Assembly: GCA_002452265.1 (NCBI GenBank)
Contig: DKEW01000061.1
Span: 41,049-93,654 of the forward strand
Length of the DNA: 52,606 nt
Reading direction: 5' to 3'
DNA from: Pelobacter sp. UBA6812
GTDB lineage: Bacteria > Desulfobacterota > Desulfuromonadia > Desulfuromonadales > Syntrophotaleaceae
Shown: piece after piece, positions 1-6,962 of the stretch
Layout: every line of letters begins with the position of its first letter
Numbering within the stretch: the first letter of the stretch is position 1
Notes under the pieces: model-generated
What the model saw: only the letters and a program-made list of their open reading frames with translations
Database searches by the model: none
What the model was told of the DNA's origin: nothing
Translations under genes and position numbers: made by a program

Positions 1-782
1 CCCGCCGTATCGTCGTTGTCGGCGCGCGGTAAAACAGCCTCTTCAACGATGGTGGAAGAGCGCCTTGGAGGACATACCGGGCTGGGGTCGATACCGCAGG
101 CCCGCTGGTGCAACAACGCTGCAAAGGGACCGCAGACCGGTTCAAGCTGGGCGACCGACAAAACGGCGACCTGTTCGATGCGCCGCAGGTTAAGATCTTC
201 CAGCAGACGTCCGGTGCGCACGCTGCCGACCCCTGGCAGAGTCGATACGGTCAGAGGCCCGATGAAACAGCTCTCGCTGCCGCGCAACACATCGCAGATG
301 CCTGGCCGATCCAGATAGTCGGCGGCGATGCGCGCCACCAGTTTGTTGCCGGCCACGCCGCAGGTCGCCGGCAGCCGCAGCCGCTCGACGATATCCCGCT
401 CCATGCGGACCGCCACATCCGGCGCTCTTCCGAGCAGGCGGGAACTGCCGGTCAGGTCGAGAAACATCCGTCCGTCGTTGGCGGGCTCCCACAGAGGGCT
501 GCAACGCAAGGCCAGTTCCGCGAACACCCGCATGGCACGGTCGGCCAATTCCGGTTGCGGCGGCAACAGATGCAGGGCAGGGCAGCATTTGCGGGCGACA
601 TGCACGCTCATGCCGGATTGCACACCATTGCTGCGCGCTTCGGCAGAAACGCAACGCAACAGGGCACGGTCATTTACTCCGGTGGCAATAGCCACAGGAC
701 GGGTTTTGAGGGTCGGATCGACGGCGCGTGCCAAAGCAACATCGAAATCGGGTACGGCTACATGCAGGATGTCGCGGGTCAT
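1..782 (-). CDS. imuB: Y-family DNA polymerase-like protein, ImuB-type (partial, runs off left edge)
   Basis: The minus-strand frame stays open from an ATG at 782 to the window edge (260 residues seen). It has the Y-family fold order: N-terminal palm start (ILHVAVPDFD), the FLDLTGS strand, GVAGNKLVARIAA and the helix-hairpin-helix LPGVGSVRTGRLLEDL. The metal-binding acids of DinB are missing. The first Asp (HVDMD in DinB) reads HVAVP, and the SLDE pair reads NDGR around residues 102-105. Loss of these residues is the hallmark of ImuB, the non-catalytic scaffold of the ImuA-ImuB-DnaE2 mutasome. The gene lies 150 bp downstream of lexA on the same strand, which suits SOS control. No imuA lies between them. 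A diverged DinB paralogue is the alternative. The C-terminus, where a beta-clamp motif would sit, is outside the window. Confidence 0.8.
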   Translation of the reverse strand, partial: MTRDILHVAVPDFDVALARAVDPTLKTRPVAIATGVNDRALLRCVSAEARSNGVQSGMSVHVARKCCPALHLLPPQPELADRAMRVFAELALRCSPLWEPANDGRMFLDLTGSSRLLGRAPDVAVRMERDIVERLRLPATCGVAGNKLVARIAADYLDRPGICDVLRGSESCFIGPLTVSTLPGVGSVRTGRLLEDLNLRRIEQVAVLSVAQLEPVCGPFAALLHQRACGIDPSPVCPPRRSSTIVEEAVLPRADNDDTA

Positions 783-932
783 GCTCAGGTTACTCTGGTT
801 AAAGACTGAATGGTACGCGGATAACATCTGATGCGCGCGGATCTTCACGGATTAACCCAAGATCAGGTTTTTGGTTAAATCATATTTTAATCCAGCCGTT
901 TCCGCGTCATCCGCGTGCTATTGATTTTGCTT

Positions 933-1532
933 TTAGTAATGGCGGATGACTCCGACCACCACTCCCTCGATGCGAAAAGATTCCAGGTCGGTGACGACGA
1001 TGGGTTGCATGGACGGATTGGCCGGATGCAATTCGACACGATCCCCCCGGCGATAGAGACGCTTGACCGTTGCTTCGTTGTCGAGCAGGGCGACAACCGT
1101 CTGACCGTGCTCGGCTGTGGCCTGTTTGCGCACAACCACATAATCGCCGTCGATAATACCGTCGCCGATCATGGAGTCGCCGGCCACGCGCAGCACGAAA
1201 TGCTCGCCGCTACCGACCATGGAGGGTGGCACCTCAAGGGTGTCGGGGATTTCGATGGCTTCGATAGGCTTACCGGCCGCTACTGTGCCGGCCAACGGCA
1301 ATTTTATCCCCCGCTCCGGGGTGGCGGTCAAACGCAGGCTGCGTCGGGCATTCCAGTCACGATCAAGCAACCCCTCGCGCTCCAGACGCACCAGGTAGTT
1401 TTGTACTGTCCCCAGAGACCGAAAGCCGAAAGCCCGTGCGATCTCTTGCTGGGATGGCGCAAAGCCCTGTTCCTCTATATGACGGGCGATGTAGTCGTAA
1501 ACCTGTTTTTGCTTGGGAGTAAGGGGACTCAT
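933..1532 (-). CDS. lexA: LexA, SOS response repressor and self-cleaving peptidase
   Basis: This 199-residue protein has full LexA architecture. An N-terminal winged helix-turn-helix (residues 1-65, with PSQQEIARAFGF) is followed by the Ala81-Gly82 self-cleavage site in LPLAGTVAAG. The S24 peptidase domain carries Ser120 (GDSM) and Lys157 (ATVKRLY) as the catalytic dyad. It represses SOS genes and is inactivated when RecA filaments stimulate self-cleavage. The start at 1532 follows a GTGAGG ribosome-binding sequence. The ImuB-like gene lies downstream on the same strand, and an autoregulatory-looking promoter with three direct repeats lies just upstream. Identification is secure. Which lexA paralogue this is cannot be told from the window. 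Confidence 0.97.
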   Translation of the reverse strand: MSPLTPKQKQVYDYIARHIEEQGFAPSQQEIARAFGFRSLGTVQNYLVRLEREGLLDRDWNARRSLRLTATPERGIKLPLAGTVAAGKPIEAIEIPDTLEVPPSMVGSGEHFVLRVAGDSMIGDGIIDGDYVVVRKQATAEHGQTVVALLDNEATVKRLYRRGDRVELHPANPSMQPIVVTDLESFRIEGVVVGVIRHY

Positions 1533-1563
1533 ACGGCCTCACCTGTGGAGTTAATCTGCTTGC

Positions 1564-1596
1564 CGTAAGTCTATGCGTAAGTTTTGCGTAAGTCAA
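1564..1596 (-). promoter_or_regulatory. lexA promoter with three direct CTTACG repeats (candidate LexA operator)
   Basis: On the minus strand a -35 TTGACT (1591-1596) and a -10 TAGACT (1568-1573) are separated by 17 bp. Three copies of CTTACG (plus-strand CGTAAG at 1564, 1576 and 1587) are spaced 12 and 11 bp apart, about one helical turn each, and cover the whole promoter core. A repressor bound here would block RNA polymerase. It is inferred to be the LexA operator because it overlaps the lexA promoter. It does not resemble the E. coli CTGT-N8-ACAG palindrome. Confidence 0.6.
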
Positions 1597-1760
1597 GAGG
1601 GGGAGGTACTGAGTGTCGAGGTGAAAACACAGGTAACCGGACCTGCGAACTACGAGAAATGCTACATTTATCCGTTGCCTTGACACCTGAGCGGAAGGCT
1701 CTTATCCTGATTGAGAATTCAACCCATTTTTTGAAAATTACTATCAAAAGGGCTTTTCCC

Positions 1761-2909
1761 ATGAAATATAGAAAGCTGGGTCGTTCCGGATGCGAGGTTT
1801 CGATCCTTGGCCTTGGTTGCATGCGCCTGCCGATTATCGGCGGTGATGAAGCACGGATCGATGAATCCAAGGCAGACAGGATGCTAAAAATCGCCATCGA
1901 GAAGGGTGTCAACTACCTGGATACGGCTTATCCCTATCATAAAGGCGAGAGCGAAAAGTTCTTGGGGCGGGCTTTGCGTGGAGGTTTGCGCGACAAGGTC
2001 CACCTTGCGACCAAAATGCCATCCTGGGCGGTTGAGACAACAGCTGATTTCGACCGTTTTCTCAACGAGCAATTAGAGCGGTTGCAGACCGATCACGTCG
2101 ACGTTTACCTGTTGCACGCTCTCAAGTCTGACTGGTGGGTGAAACTCCGGGATCTCGGGGTACTCGAATTTCTCGACCGGGCAATTCGTGACGGTCGTAT
2201 CGGCGCCGCAGGATTTTCCTTCCACGACGAACTGCCTTTATTCAAACAGATCGTCGATGCCTATAACTGGAGTTTCTGCCAGATTCAATACAACTATATG
2301 GATGAGCATATCCAGGCCGGTAGGGAAGGGCTCGATTATGCCGCCGATCGGGGCCTGGGCGTGGTGGTCATGGAACCGTTGCGCGGCGGTCATCTGGCCC
2401 GCGAAAGCGCACCTGACATCCAAAGTATCTGGGATCATGCCCCGGTCCGTCGAACCCCGGCGGAGTGGGCGTTGCGCTGGGTCTGGGATCACCCCGGTGT
2501 CACCTCGGTGCTGAGCGGCATGAACGAAGTCGCACAGGTCGAGGAAAACTGCCGGATTGCCGACCAGGCGGCTCCCCATTCGCTATCTGAGCAGGAGCAG
2601 ACCGTAATCGCTCAGGTTCGCGATACCTTGCACCAGCGTATCAAAGTACCCTGCACCGCCTGCGGTTATTGCATGCCGTGCCCGGCCGGGGTCAACATCC
2701 CACGCATCTTCAATCTCTATAACGATCGTTTCATCTACGGCGATCCAGCCTTTCCCCACCGCATGTACACCATCACCATGAATGCCGCCGAACTTGGCAG
2801 CAACTGCACCCGCTGCGGCCTGTGCGAAAAGCACTGCCCCCAGCACATCCCCATTATCGATATGCTGGAGGAAAGTCATCGGGCTCTGTCGAAAAATCCC
2901 GACGAGTGA
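1761..2909 (+). CDS. Aldo/keto reductase with C-terminal ferredoxin-like 4Fe-4S domain
   Basis: This 382-residue protein has two parts. Residues 1-290 form an AKR TIM barrel (start MKYRKLGRSG) with the catalytic residues Asp54, Tyr59 and Lys85 and the conserved HAL of strand 4. Residues 300-380 carry cysteine clusters CTACGYCMPCPAG and CTRCGLCEKHCPQ, which should bind iron-sulfur clusters. Proteins of this fused family are common in anaerobes and are assumed to pass electrons between the FeS clusters and a nicotinamide- or carbonyl-type substrate; the substrate is unknown. The ATG at 1761 was chosen because the family begins there; the frame is open further upstream without any domain. The gene runs divergently from lexA and seems monocistronic. 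Confidence 0.9.
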   Translation: MKYRKLGRSGCEVSILGLGCMRLPIIGGDEARIDESKADRMLKIAIEKGVNYLDTAYPYHKGESEKFLGRALRGGLRDKVHLATKMPSWAVETTADFDRFLNEQLERLQTDHVDVYLLHALKSDWWVKLRDLGVLEFLDRAIRDGRIGAAGFSFHDELPLFKQIVDAYNWSFCQIQYNYMDEHIQAGREGLDYAADRGLGVVVMEPLRGGHLARESAPDIQSIWDHAPVRRTPAEWALRWVWDHPGVTSVLSGMNEVAQVEENCRIADQAAPHSLSEQEQTVIAQVRDTLHQRIKVPCTACGYCMPCPAGVNIPRIFNLYNDRFIYGDPAFPHRMYTITMNAAELGSNCTRCGLCEKHCPQHIPIIDMLEESHRALSKNPDE

Positions 2910-3005
2910 CGAAATTCCAATGCACATATCGGCTTTGAGTTACCAAAGGGGTAAGGGCCGATCGCTGCAACAGGGTGATTCATCAGGTGGGTTATAGTGT
3001 TGTAG

Positions 3006-4047
3006 GGGACGTCCTTGAAAATTATAAAATCGTTTCTAGCTTGGTCATCAATCCCGCTTCTTTCAGGAAAATCTGCTCCCCTCTGTTAGCTGCATGAGAA
3101 ACCGCGGCGGGGGTGTAAACAAGCGTTGGGGCAATGTCGACTCCTTTTATTCCCATCTGTCTCATCGCAACATAACAAATAATCGCTTTTGCCTGGGTCA
3201 GGCTTCGCTTTTTGCTCGGCTGGCTCAAGAGTGATTTCTCGATACCGAAATGATTTGCTACCAAGTTGATGAGATCGGTCAGCGAACCTTTCTTCTCAGT
3301 AGAGAACTGGTCGGAGTGTCTCAATGTTCGCTCGACAAAGTCCGCGCCACCCAGTATGCGATCGTCGAAAAGGGACTCCTCGTCAAGGTCAGGATCGAGA
3401 TTCAGGCTTGCCCGTTTCCCTCCTGATGAGAGATTGGCGGGGGTAGAGTCGCTACCGTCAACGATAAAGCGGTGGTACATCTGTCTGGCGGCCCTGCGCC
3501 GTTTGGCGAAAAGCGGCAGAACCTTGCTCTCGGGAATGATTGTCCGGGAGGTGCGACCCAGTAGTTCCCGATGTCCGCACCAGGGATAATTCGCGAGAGA
3601 TTCAACGTCATCAACAATTTCAGCACGCAGGGGATTCAGGTGGATATACCTCACCAGTTCCAGCAGGTAGGCATCGCCGTCGCAGACAATGGATTTATAG
3701 CGATTTTGAAACAGGTGCCCGACACGATTGTGTCGTAGATTGAAAACTACGGCGTAACCGGTAAGCAGGCGACGCATGAAATGCGAAAGCTTGGCAAGAT
3801 TGGGCCGTATCAACAGATGGAAATGGGTATCCAGCAGAGCCCAGGCGAAACACTCCGTCTCGGTTTCGGCAAGCAGGCGGGTAAAGCGGGAAAGGAACTC
3901 TTCGCGATCCTGATCATCTAGGAAAATCGAACGTTTCTCAATCCCTCTGACAATGACATGATGTAGAAGGCCGGGGAAATCTATGCGGGCTTGTCTAGGC
4001 ATGGTGAGGAGGATAGCATAGGAATTTATATTTATCAAGAACGTCCC
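3006..4047. mobile_element. RAYT element: IS200-like transposase gene between imperfect inverted repeats
   Basis: The transposase gene is bracketed by a 25-bp imperfect inverted repeat that I could align by eye (21 of 25 identical). The left copy at 3006-3030 starts GGGACGTCCTTGA. The right copy at 4023-4047, read on the minus strand, starts GGGACGTTCTTGA. The left repeat overlaps the transposase stop codon. Beyond the right copy the sequence continues into a 23-bp tandem duplication. Such ends are what REP-associated tyrosine transposases (RAYTs) recognise. Confidence 0.65.
3022..4002 (-). CDS. REP-associated tyrosine transposase (Y1_Tnp, RAYT)
   Basis: This 326-residue protein begins MPRQARIDFPG, the standard start of this family. 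The frame stays open 40 codons upstream but that part has no family character. The HUH metal-binding motif is His60-Phe-His62 (DTHFHLL) and the nucleophile is Tyr119 in LVRYIHLNPLRAE. A C-terminal region (about residues 220-320) contains a DnaA-like helical segment with SQPSKKRSLTQAKAI, often seen in Geobacter-type RAYTs. It should act on single-stranded hairpin DNA such as REP or BIME sequences. All catalytic residues look intact, so the protein may be active. Confidence 0.9.
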   Translation of the reverse strand: MPRQARIDFPGLLHHVIVRGIEKRSIFLDDQDREEFLSRFTRLLAETETECFAWALLDTHFHLLIRPNLAKLSHFMRRLLTGYAVVFNLRHNRVGHLFQNRYKSIVCDGDAYLLELVRYIHLNPLRAEIVDDVESLANYPWCGHRELLGRTSRTIIPESKVLPLFAKRRRAARQMYHRFIVDGSDSTPANLSSGGKRASLNLDPDLDEESLFDDRILGGADFVERTLRHSDQFSTEKKGSLTDLINLVANHFGIEKSLLSQPSKKRSLTQAKAIICYVAMRQMGIKGVDIAPTLVYTPAAVSHAANRGEQIFLKEAGLMTKLETIL

Positions 4048-4081
4048 TAATCTGGTCCCAAGAACGTCCCTAATCTGGTCC
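4036..4081. repeat. Perfect 23-bp tandem duplication upstream of the RAYT gene
   Basis: Two identical 23-bp units, each beginning CAAGAACGTCCCTAATC, lie head to tail at 4036-4058 and 4059-4081. The first unit contains the outer part of the right inverted repeat of the RAYT element, so the duplication probably arose at the element end. Confidence 0.85.
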
Positions 4082-4109
4082 AAAACATCTGTCGCCACAG
4101 CCTTCCAAG

Positions 4110-4220
4110 GTGCCAACGACAAAAATTTTGTTTTGGGTAGGTATTACCGTATTTGTTGCGGTGCTTTTAGGTCTTGCCCTGCATCTGTTACACGAAGTTC
4201 GTCAGACAAAAGGGTCATGA
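4110..4220 (+). CDS. Possible 36-residue single-span membrane peptide or gene remnant
   Basis: A GTG-initiated frame encodes MPTTKILFWVGITVFVAVLL followed by GLALHLLHEVRQTKGS. This is one hydrophobic span with a positively charged tail, ending in TGA. The ribosome-binding sequence is weak. It lies just outside the RAYT element, so it could equally be the 3' end of a larger gene cut by that insertion. I do not recognise it. Confidence 0.3.
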   Translation: MPTTKILFWVGITVFVAVLLGLALHLLHEVRQTKGS

Positions 4221-4343
4221 GCGCCTGTCTGTACTATGGAATGGGATGTTGATTGAGCTGGAGTTGTAACCCCAGAGGCCGGCAGGTAAAGATTTTTTCT
4301 ATGCTTTGATAATGCAGAGAACCATGCTGTTTCGGTTTAGATA

Positions 4344-4376
4344 CAAAAAAGCCCCCAGGCGTACCGGAGGGCTTTT
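4344..4376 (-). terminator. Intrinsic terminator of the cold-shock gene
   Basis: On the minus strand an AAAAGCCC...GGGCTTTT stem is followed by a run of T (plus strand AAAAAA at 4345-4350). It starts 25 bp after the csp stop codon. Confidence 0.85.
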
Positions 4377-4400
4377 GGGTGACTGAGGATCAACACCCTG

Positions 4401-4601
4401 CTAGATTTTTCGCACGTTTTCCGCCTGAGGTCCCTTTGGACCCTTGACGACGTCAAAGCTGACGCGGTCCCCTTCGTTAAGGGTTTTGAACCCCTCACCT
4501 TGAATGGCGGAAAAGTGAACAAACACGTCCGGCCCGCTGTCCTGCTCGATAAAACCGAACCCCTTTGCCTCATTAAACCATTTGACTGTTCCCTCTGCCA
4601 A
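4401..4601 (-). CDS. Cold-shock-domain protein (CspA family)
   Basis: This is a 66-residue OB-fold nucleic-acid-binding protein. It begins MAEGTVKWFN and carries both RNA-binding motifs, KGFGFI (RNP1) and VFVHFS (RNP2), and ends KGPQAENVRKI. It acts as an RNA chaperone or transcription antiterminator. The start is taken as the TTG at 4601. It gives the exact family N-terminus and has GGAG seven bases upstream, whereas the in-frame ATG at 4646 would add 15 residues foreign to the family. The gene has its own terminator and stands alone. Confidence 0.93.
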   Translation of the reverse strand: MAEGTVKWFNEAKGFGFIEQDSGPDVFVHFSAIQGEGFKTLNEGDRVSFDVVKGPKGPQAENVRKI

Positions 4602-4811
4602 TTTGACTCTCCTTGTTCCGATGCGGGTTTTGGGTGATTCAGACACCGGGAAAATATATCAAAAATCTGTCTGGTTCCAAGCGCACATCGCCAAAAATCG
4701 TGAAATGAAAAAATTCACTGATTGAAAAGGTGCTACAAAGAGAAGCTGTAACAAGGAGTGACAATCTTTTTTGAATAGAATTGTTGTAACGTAGATGAAA
4801 AGTTGAAAGTC

Positions 4812-4852
4812 TGTGCGATGGGGGGAGTTTACAGCTCCATCCCTATCGCACA
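4812..4852 (-). terminator. Probable metF terminator hairpin
   Basis: An 8-bp perfect stem (TGTGCGAT/ATCGCACA) extended by G-C and G-T pairs lies 9 bp after the metF stop codon. The minus-strand sequence after it is only moderately T-rich. Confidence 0.6.
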
Positions 4853-4860
4853 ATTCGACT

Positions 4861-5769
4861 TTATTTCTGATGATTGTTGAGCCCAAGGCAAAGAAAGATT
4901 TGCCGGGTAGCGTCAGAGTTGTTGAGGGTATAGAAATGGATGCCGCGTACGCCGTTGTCGAGAAGGTCGCGACATTGCTCGGTAGCCCAGTGGATGCCGA
5001 TGCGACGCACCGATTCCGGGTCATCCTGGCAACGCTCGACGGCACGCAGCAAGGGGGCAGGGAAGCGTGCACCGGCTGCCAGGTCGGCCATGCGTTTCAT
5101 GCCTTCGATCGAGGCGATCGGCATGATGCCGGCAATGATCGGTACTTCGATGCCGGCCAGTTCACATCGCTCGCGAAAATCGTAGAAGTCGCGGTTGTCG
5201 AAAAACAACTGGGTGCAGATGTAGTCGGCACCTTCATCGACCTTGGCCTTGAGATAATCCATCTCCAGCAGGCGGTTGGGTGTAGCGGGATGCCCTTCGG
5301 GGAAACCGGCGACGCCGATACCAAAACCGCGTCGATCAGGATGAAGCCCCTCGTCATTGAACTTGCGGATGAAACGTACCAGATCGGCAGCGTGGGGAAA
5401 AGCATCCTGGGCCCGATTGTAATGCGGGATATCGGGCGGCGGGTCGCCGGCCAGAGCCAGGATATTGCTGATGCCGGCTTCCGCGTAACGCTCGAGGATC
5501 TGGCGAATTTCCTGCTCGGGGCTGCAGACGCAGGTGAGGTGCGGCGTAGGATCGAGGGAACTATGCTCCTTAATGCGCATGACCAGGTCGTGGGTTCGCT
5601 CGCGGGTCGTGCCGCCGGCACCGTAGGTGACCGAGGTGAAGTGCGGATTGAGGGTTTCCAATTGGCGAATGGTTTCGTACAAACGCTCGGCGGCTTTATC
5701 CGTTTTCGGGGGGAAAAACTCGAAAGAAAACGTGGTGGCGTATCGGGCGAAGATATCTTGAATATGCAT
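4861..5769 (-). CDS. metF: 5,10-methylenetetrahydrofolate reductase
   Basis: This 302-residue protein matches MetF end to end, with SFEFFPPKT at the N-terminus, the FAD-site region VTYGAGGTTRERT, LALAGDPP, and the folate-site segment ICTQLFFDN. It reduces methylene-THF to methyl-THF, which serves methionine synthesis and, in anaerobes, the methyl branch of the Wood-Ljungdahl pathway. The length is typical of bacterial MetF without a regulatory domain. No methionine or acetyl-CoA pathway gene is adjacent. It has its own promoter and terminator. I see no SAM riboswitch in the roughly 50-nt leader. Confidence 0.96.
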   Translation of the reverse strand: MHIQDIFARYATTFSFEFFPPKTDKAAERLYETIRQLETLNPHFTSVTYGAGGTTRERTHDLVMRIKEHSSLDPTPHLTCVCSPEQEIRQILERYAEAGISNILALAGDPPPDIPHYNRAQDAFPHAADLVRFIRKFNDEGLHPDRRGFGIGVAGFPEGHPATPNRLLEMDYLKAKVDEGADYICTQLFFDNRDFYDFRERCELAGIEVPIIAGIMPIASIEGMKRMADLAAGARFPAPLLRAVERCQDDPESVRRIGIHWATEQCRDLLDNGVRGIHFYTLNNSDATRQIFLCLGLNNHQK

Positions 5770-5824
5770 AATCTTAAGGTTCCGGGACGATATTGGTTTA
5801 TATAGATATAAATGAATGCAACAT

Positions 5825-5852
5825 ATTATCGTCTGGGTACCACCAAGGTCAA
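5825..5852 (-). promoter_or_regulatory. Sigma-70-type promoter of metF
   Basis: On the minus strand a -35 TTGACC (5847-5852) and a -10 GATAAT (5825-5830) are separated by 16 bp, about 55 bp upstream of the metF ATG. Confidence 0.65.
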
Positions 5853-5941
5853 CCGTTCATTCCTGGTTTTTGGCTCTGTGGAGGCTGGGGATAGGGGACT
5901 GTTTTTTCTTTTAAGAAGATAAATCGAGATTACATGTTTCA

Positions 5942-5978
5942 GCCCGTTGTTGCGCCTGAAAGAGGTTCCACAACGGGC
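5942..5978 (-). terminator. Hairpin downstream of the small cysteine-rich gene
   Basis: A 9-bp perfect stem (GCCCGTTGT/ACAACGGGC) encloses a 19-nt loop, 34 bp after the stop codon of the cysteine-rich gene at 6012. No clear T-run follows on either strand, so it could be a weak terminator or an mRNA 3'-end stabiliser. Confidence 0.45.
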
Positions 5979-6011
5979 CGAATCATAAAAACTTTTTAGT
6001 CTATGGAAACT

Positions 6012-6230
6012 TTACTTTGTTTCTACCGGGGTAGGGGCAGGAACGTCGGGGACCTGAGGCGGATCGTTATCCAGACAATCATTCAAGCAGTTAAGCATGC
6101 AGTCCTCATAGGCTTTGCCTGTGCTTGACGAACAACTGTTTGCACAATCAGCTCCACAGTCAGCAAGTACCGGTGCAACCGCACCAAGGGTAGCCATTAT
6201 TAAAACCGTGCCGAGCAGCAACTTTTTCAT
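6012..6230 (-). CDS. Small exported protein with doubled CX3CX3C motif
   Basis: This 72-residue protein starts with MKKLLLGTVLIMATLGAVAP, a clear Sec signal peptide with likely cleavage after VLA. The start ATG at 6230 has GGAGGA nine bases upstream. The mature part has six cysteines at 25, 29, 33 and 44, 48, 52. That is C-x3-C-x3-C twice, separated by ten residues, followed by a Pro/Val-rich tail (QVPDVPAPTPVETK). In helices, i/i+4 cysteines line one face, so disulfide-stapled helical hairpins or soft-metal binding are possible. I recognise no named family. A larger protein of the same style lies just upstream at 6499, so the two probably belong together. Confidence 0.75.
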   Translation of the reverse strand: MKKLLLGTVLIMATLGAVAPVLADCGADCANSCSSSTGKAYEDCMLNCLNDCLDNDPPQVPDVPAPTPVETK

Positions 6231-6231
6231 C

Positions 6232-6468
6232 TTAGTTTCCTCCAGGATTAAAGGTGTCTTGCCGTTTGCGAAGCATATTGATACCGCCATGAGAAACCTT
6301 GCGATGCCCAAACCATAGATAGACGAGGTTGCCTAATGGCACCAGAAATATCACCAGCAATCAGGTCAATGGATCATACCAATGAGGGAACCTTCCCATG
6401 GTAGCATCCACAAGAGCCAGTAGCTAAAGCAAAACGTAAATTACCAGGGACAGCCCGTAAACACCCAT
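6232..6468 (-). pseudogene. Broken PLDc_N-like small membrane protein (two in-frame stops)
   Basis: One continuous minus-strand frame reads MGVYGLSLVIYVLL, stop, LLALVDATMGRFPHWYDPLT, stop, LLVIFLVPLGNLVYLWFG, ending at 6232. The pattern (two hydrophobic spans, ALVD, PLGNLVYLWFG) resembles the PLDc_N domain found at the N-terminus of cardiolipin synthases and as short stand-alone proteins. Stops are TAG (6424-6426) and TGA (6361-6363). Both fall where PLDc_N proteins usually have Trp, so each may be a single G-to-A change in TGG. The frame also continues directly after the stop codon of the upstream cysteine-rich gene. Two TGG-to-stop changes argue for decay rather than sequencing error. Confidence 0.6.
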
Positions 6469-6498
6469 TGCAGAACGGTCCTTGGCGAAAGAATTTGG

Positions 6499-6810
6499 TT
6501 AGTTTTGTTGTATTTCAGGGCAGCTGTCGATACAGCTGTCATTATACTCTTGGCAAAGCCCTTCACAGAGTTGAATTTCATCCTCACACGCACTTATGCA
6601 GGAAGCATAGTTGGTAGGATCTGATAAACATTCCCTGGGACAATTTCTGCCAGAACGGCAAGGGCCAAGACAACTTGCCAGTTCGGTACCACAGTCTCTC
6701 ACGCAAGCAGGATCTTTCCCCGCGATGCCAGCGTAAGCCAAATCATCTGGTGAAAAAGAGAAAACCAGGGTTGATAATAAAACCAAAAAGCCTGCCAAAG
6801 GTCTCAGCAT
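6499..6810 (-). CDS. Exported cysteine-rich protein with six CX3C pairs
   Basis: This 103-residue protein has a Sec signal peptide (MLRPLAGFLVLLSTLVFSFS, cleavage probably near AYA). The ATG at 6810 follows GGGGAGG. The mature chain holds twelve cysteines arranged as six C-x3-C pairs at 36/40, 47/51, 57/61, 71/75, 82/86 and 93/97, with 5-9 residues between pairs and no other cysteine. Twin CX3C motifs are known from small Tim helical hairpins (disulfides) and from helical copper-storage proteins (thiolates), but the sequence is otherwise unlike either. It is transcribed in the same direction as the smaller CX3C protein at 6012. Function unknown; a periplasmic redox or metal-binding role is inference. 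Confidence 0.75.
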   Translation of the reverse strand: MLRPLAGFLVLLSTLVFSFSPDDLAYAGIAGKDPACVRDCGTELASCLGPCRSGRNCPRECLSDPTNYASCISACEDEIQLCEGLCQEYNDSCIDSCPEIQQN

Positions 6811-6962
6811 GATTGCCTCCCCATGTAATGAAATAACACCGTCCAAATAATATCCGATTTAGAAAAAATCACCACAGAAATATGTGGCGCAAGAATGCCA
6901 TTTTTTGAGAGTATTACTGCGGACTACGCAGATTGCCGGGCTAATTTTTGAAAGGGATTGTC

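Noticed and set aside
915..1568. Open frame of 217 codons opposite lexA
   Set aside because: It mirrors lexA on the other strand in a GC-rich gene; it has no family character and no ribosome-binding site.
4036..4081. Tandem repeat considered as a CRISPR seed
   Set aside because: The two units are directly adjacent without spacers and belong to the RAYT end.
4813..5805. Open frame of 330 codons opposite metF
   Set aside because: metF on the minus strand is unambiguous and full length; the reverse frame is open only as a by-product of its codon use.
5770..6011. SAM riboswitch upstream of metF
   Set aside because: The promoter lies only about 55 bp from the start codon, leaving no room for a SAM aptamer; the hairpin at 5942 is upstream of that promoter.
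6361..6426. TGA in the PLDc_N-like frame as selenocysteine
   Set aside because: A TAG stop lies in the same frame, the position corresponds to Trp, and no SECIS-like hairpin follows the TGA.
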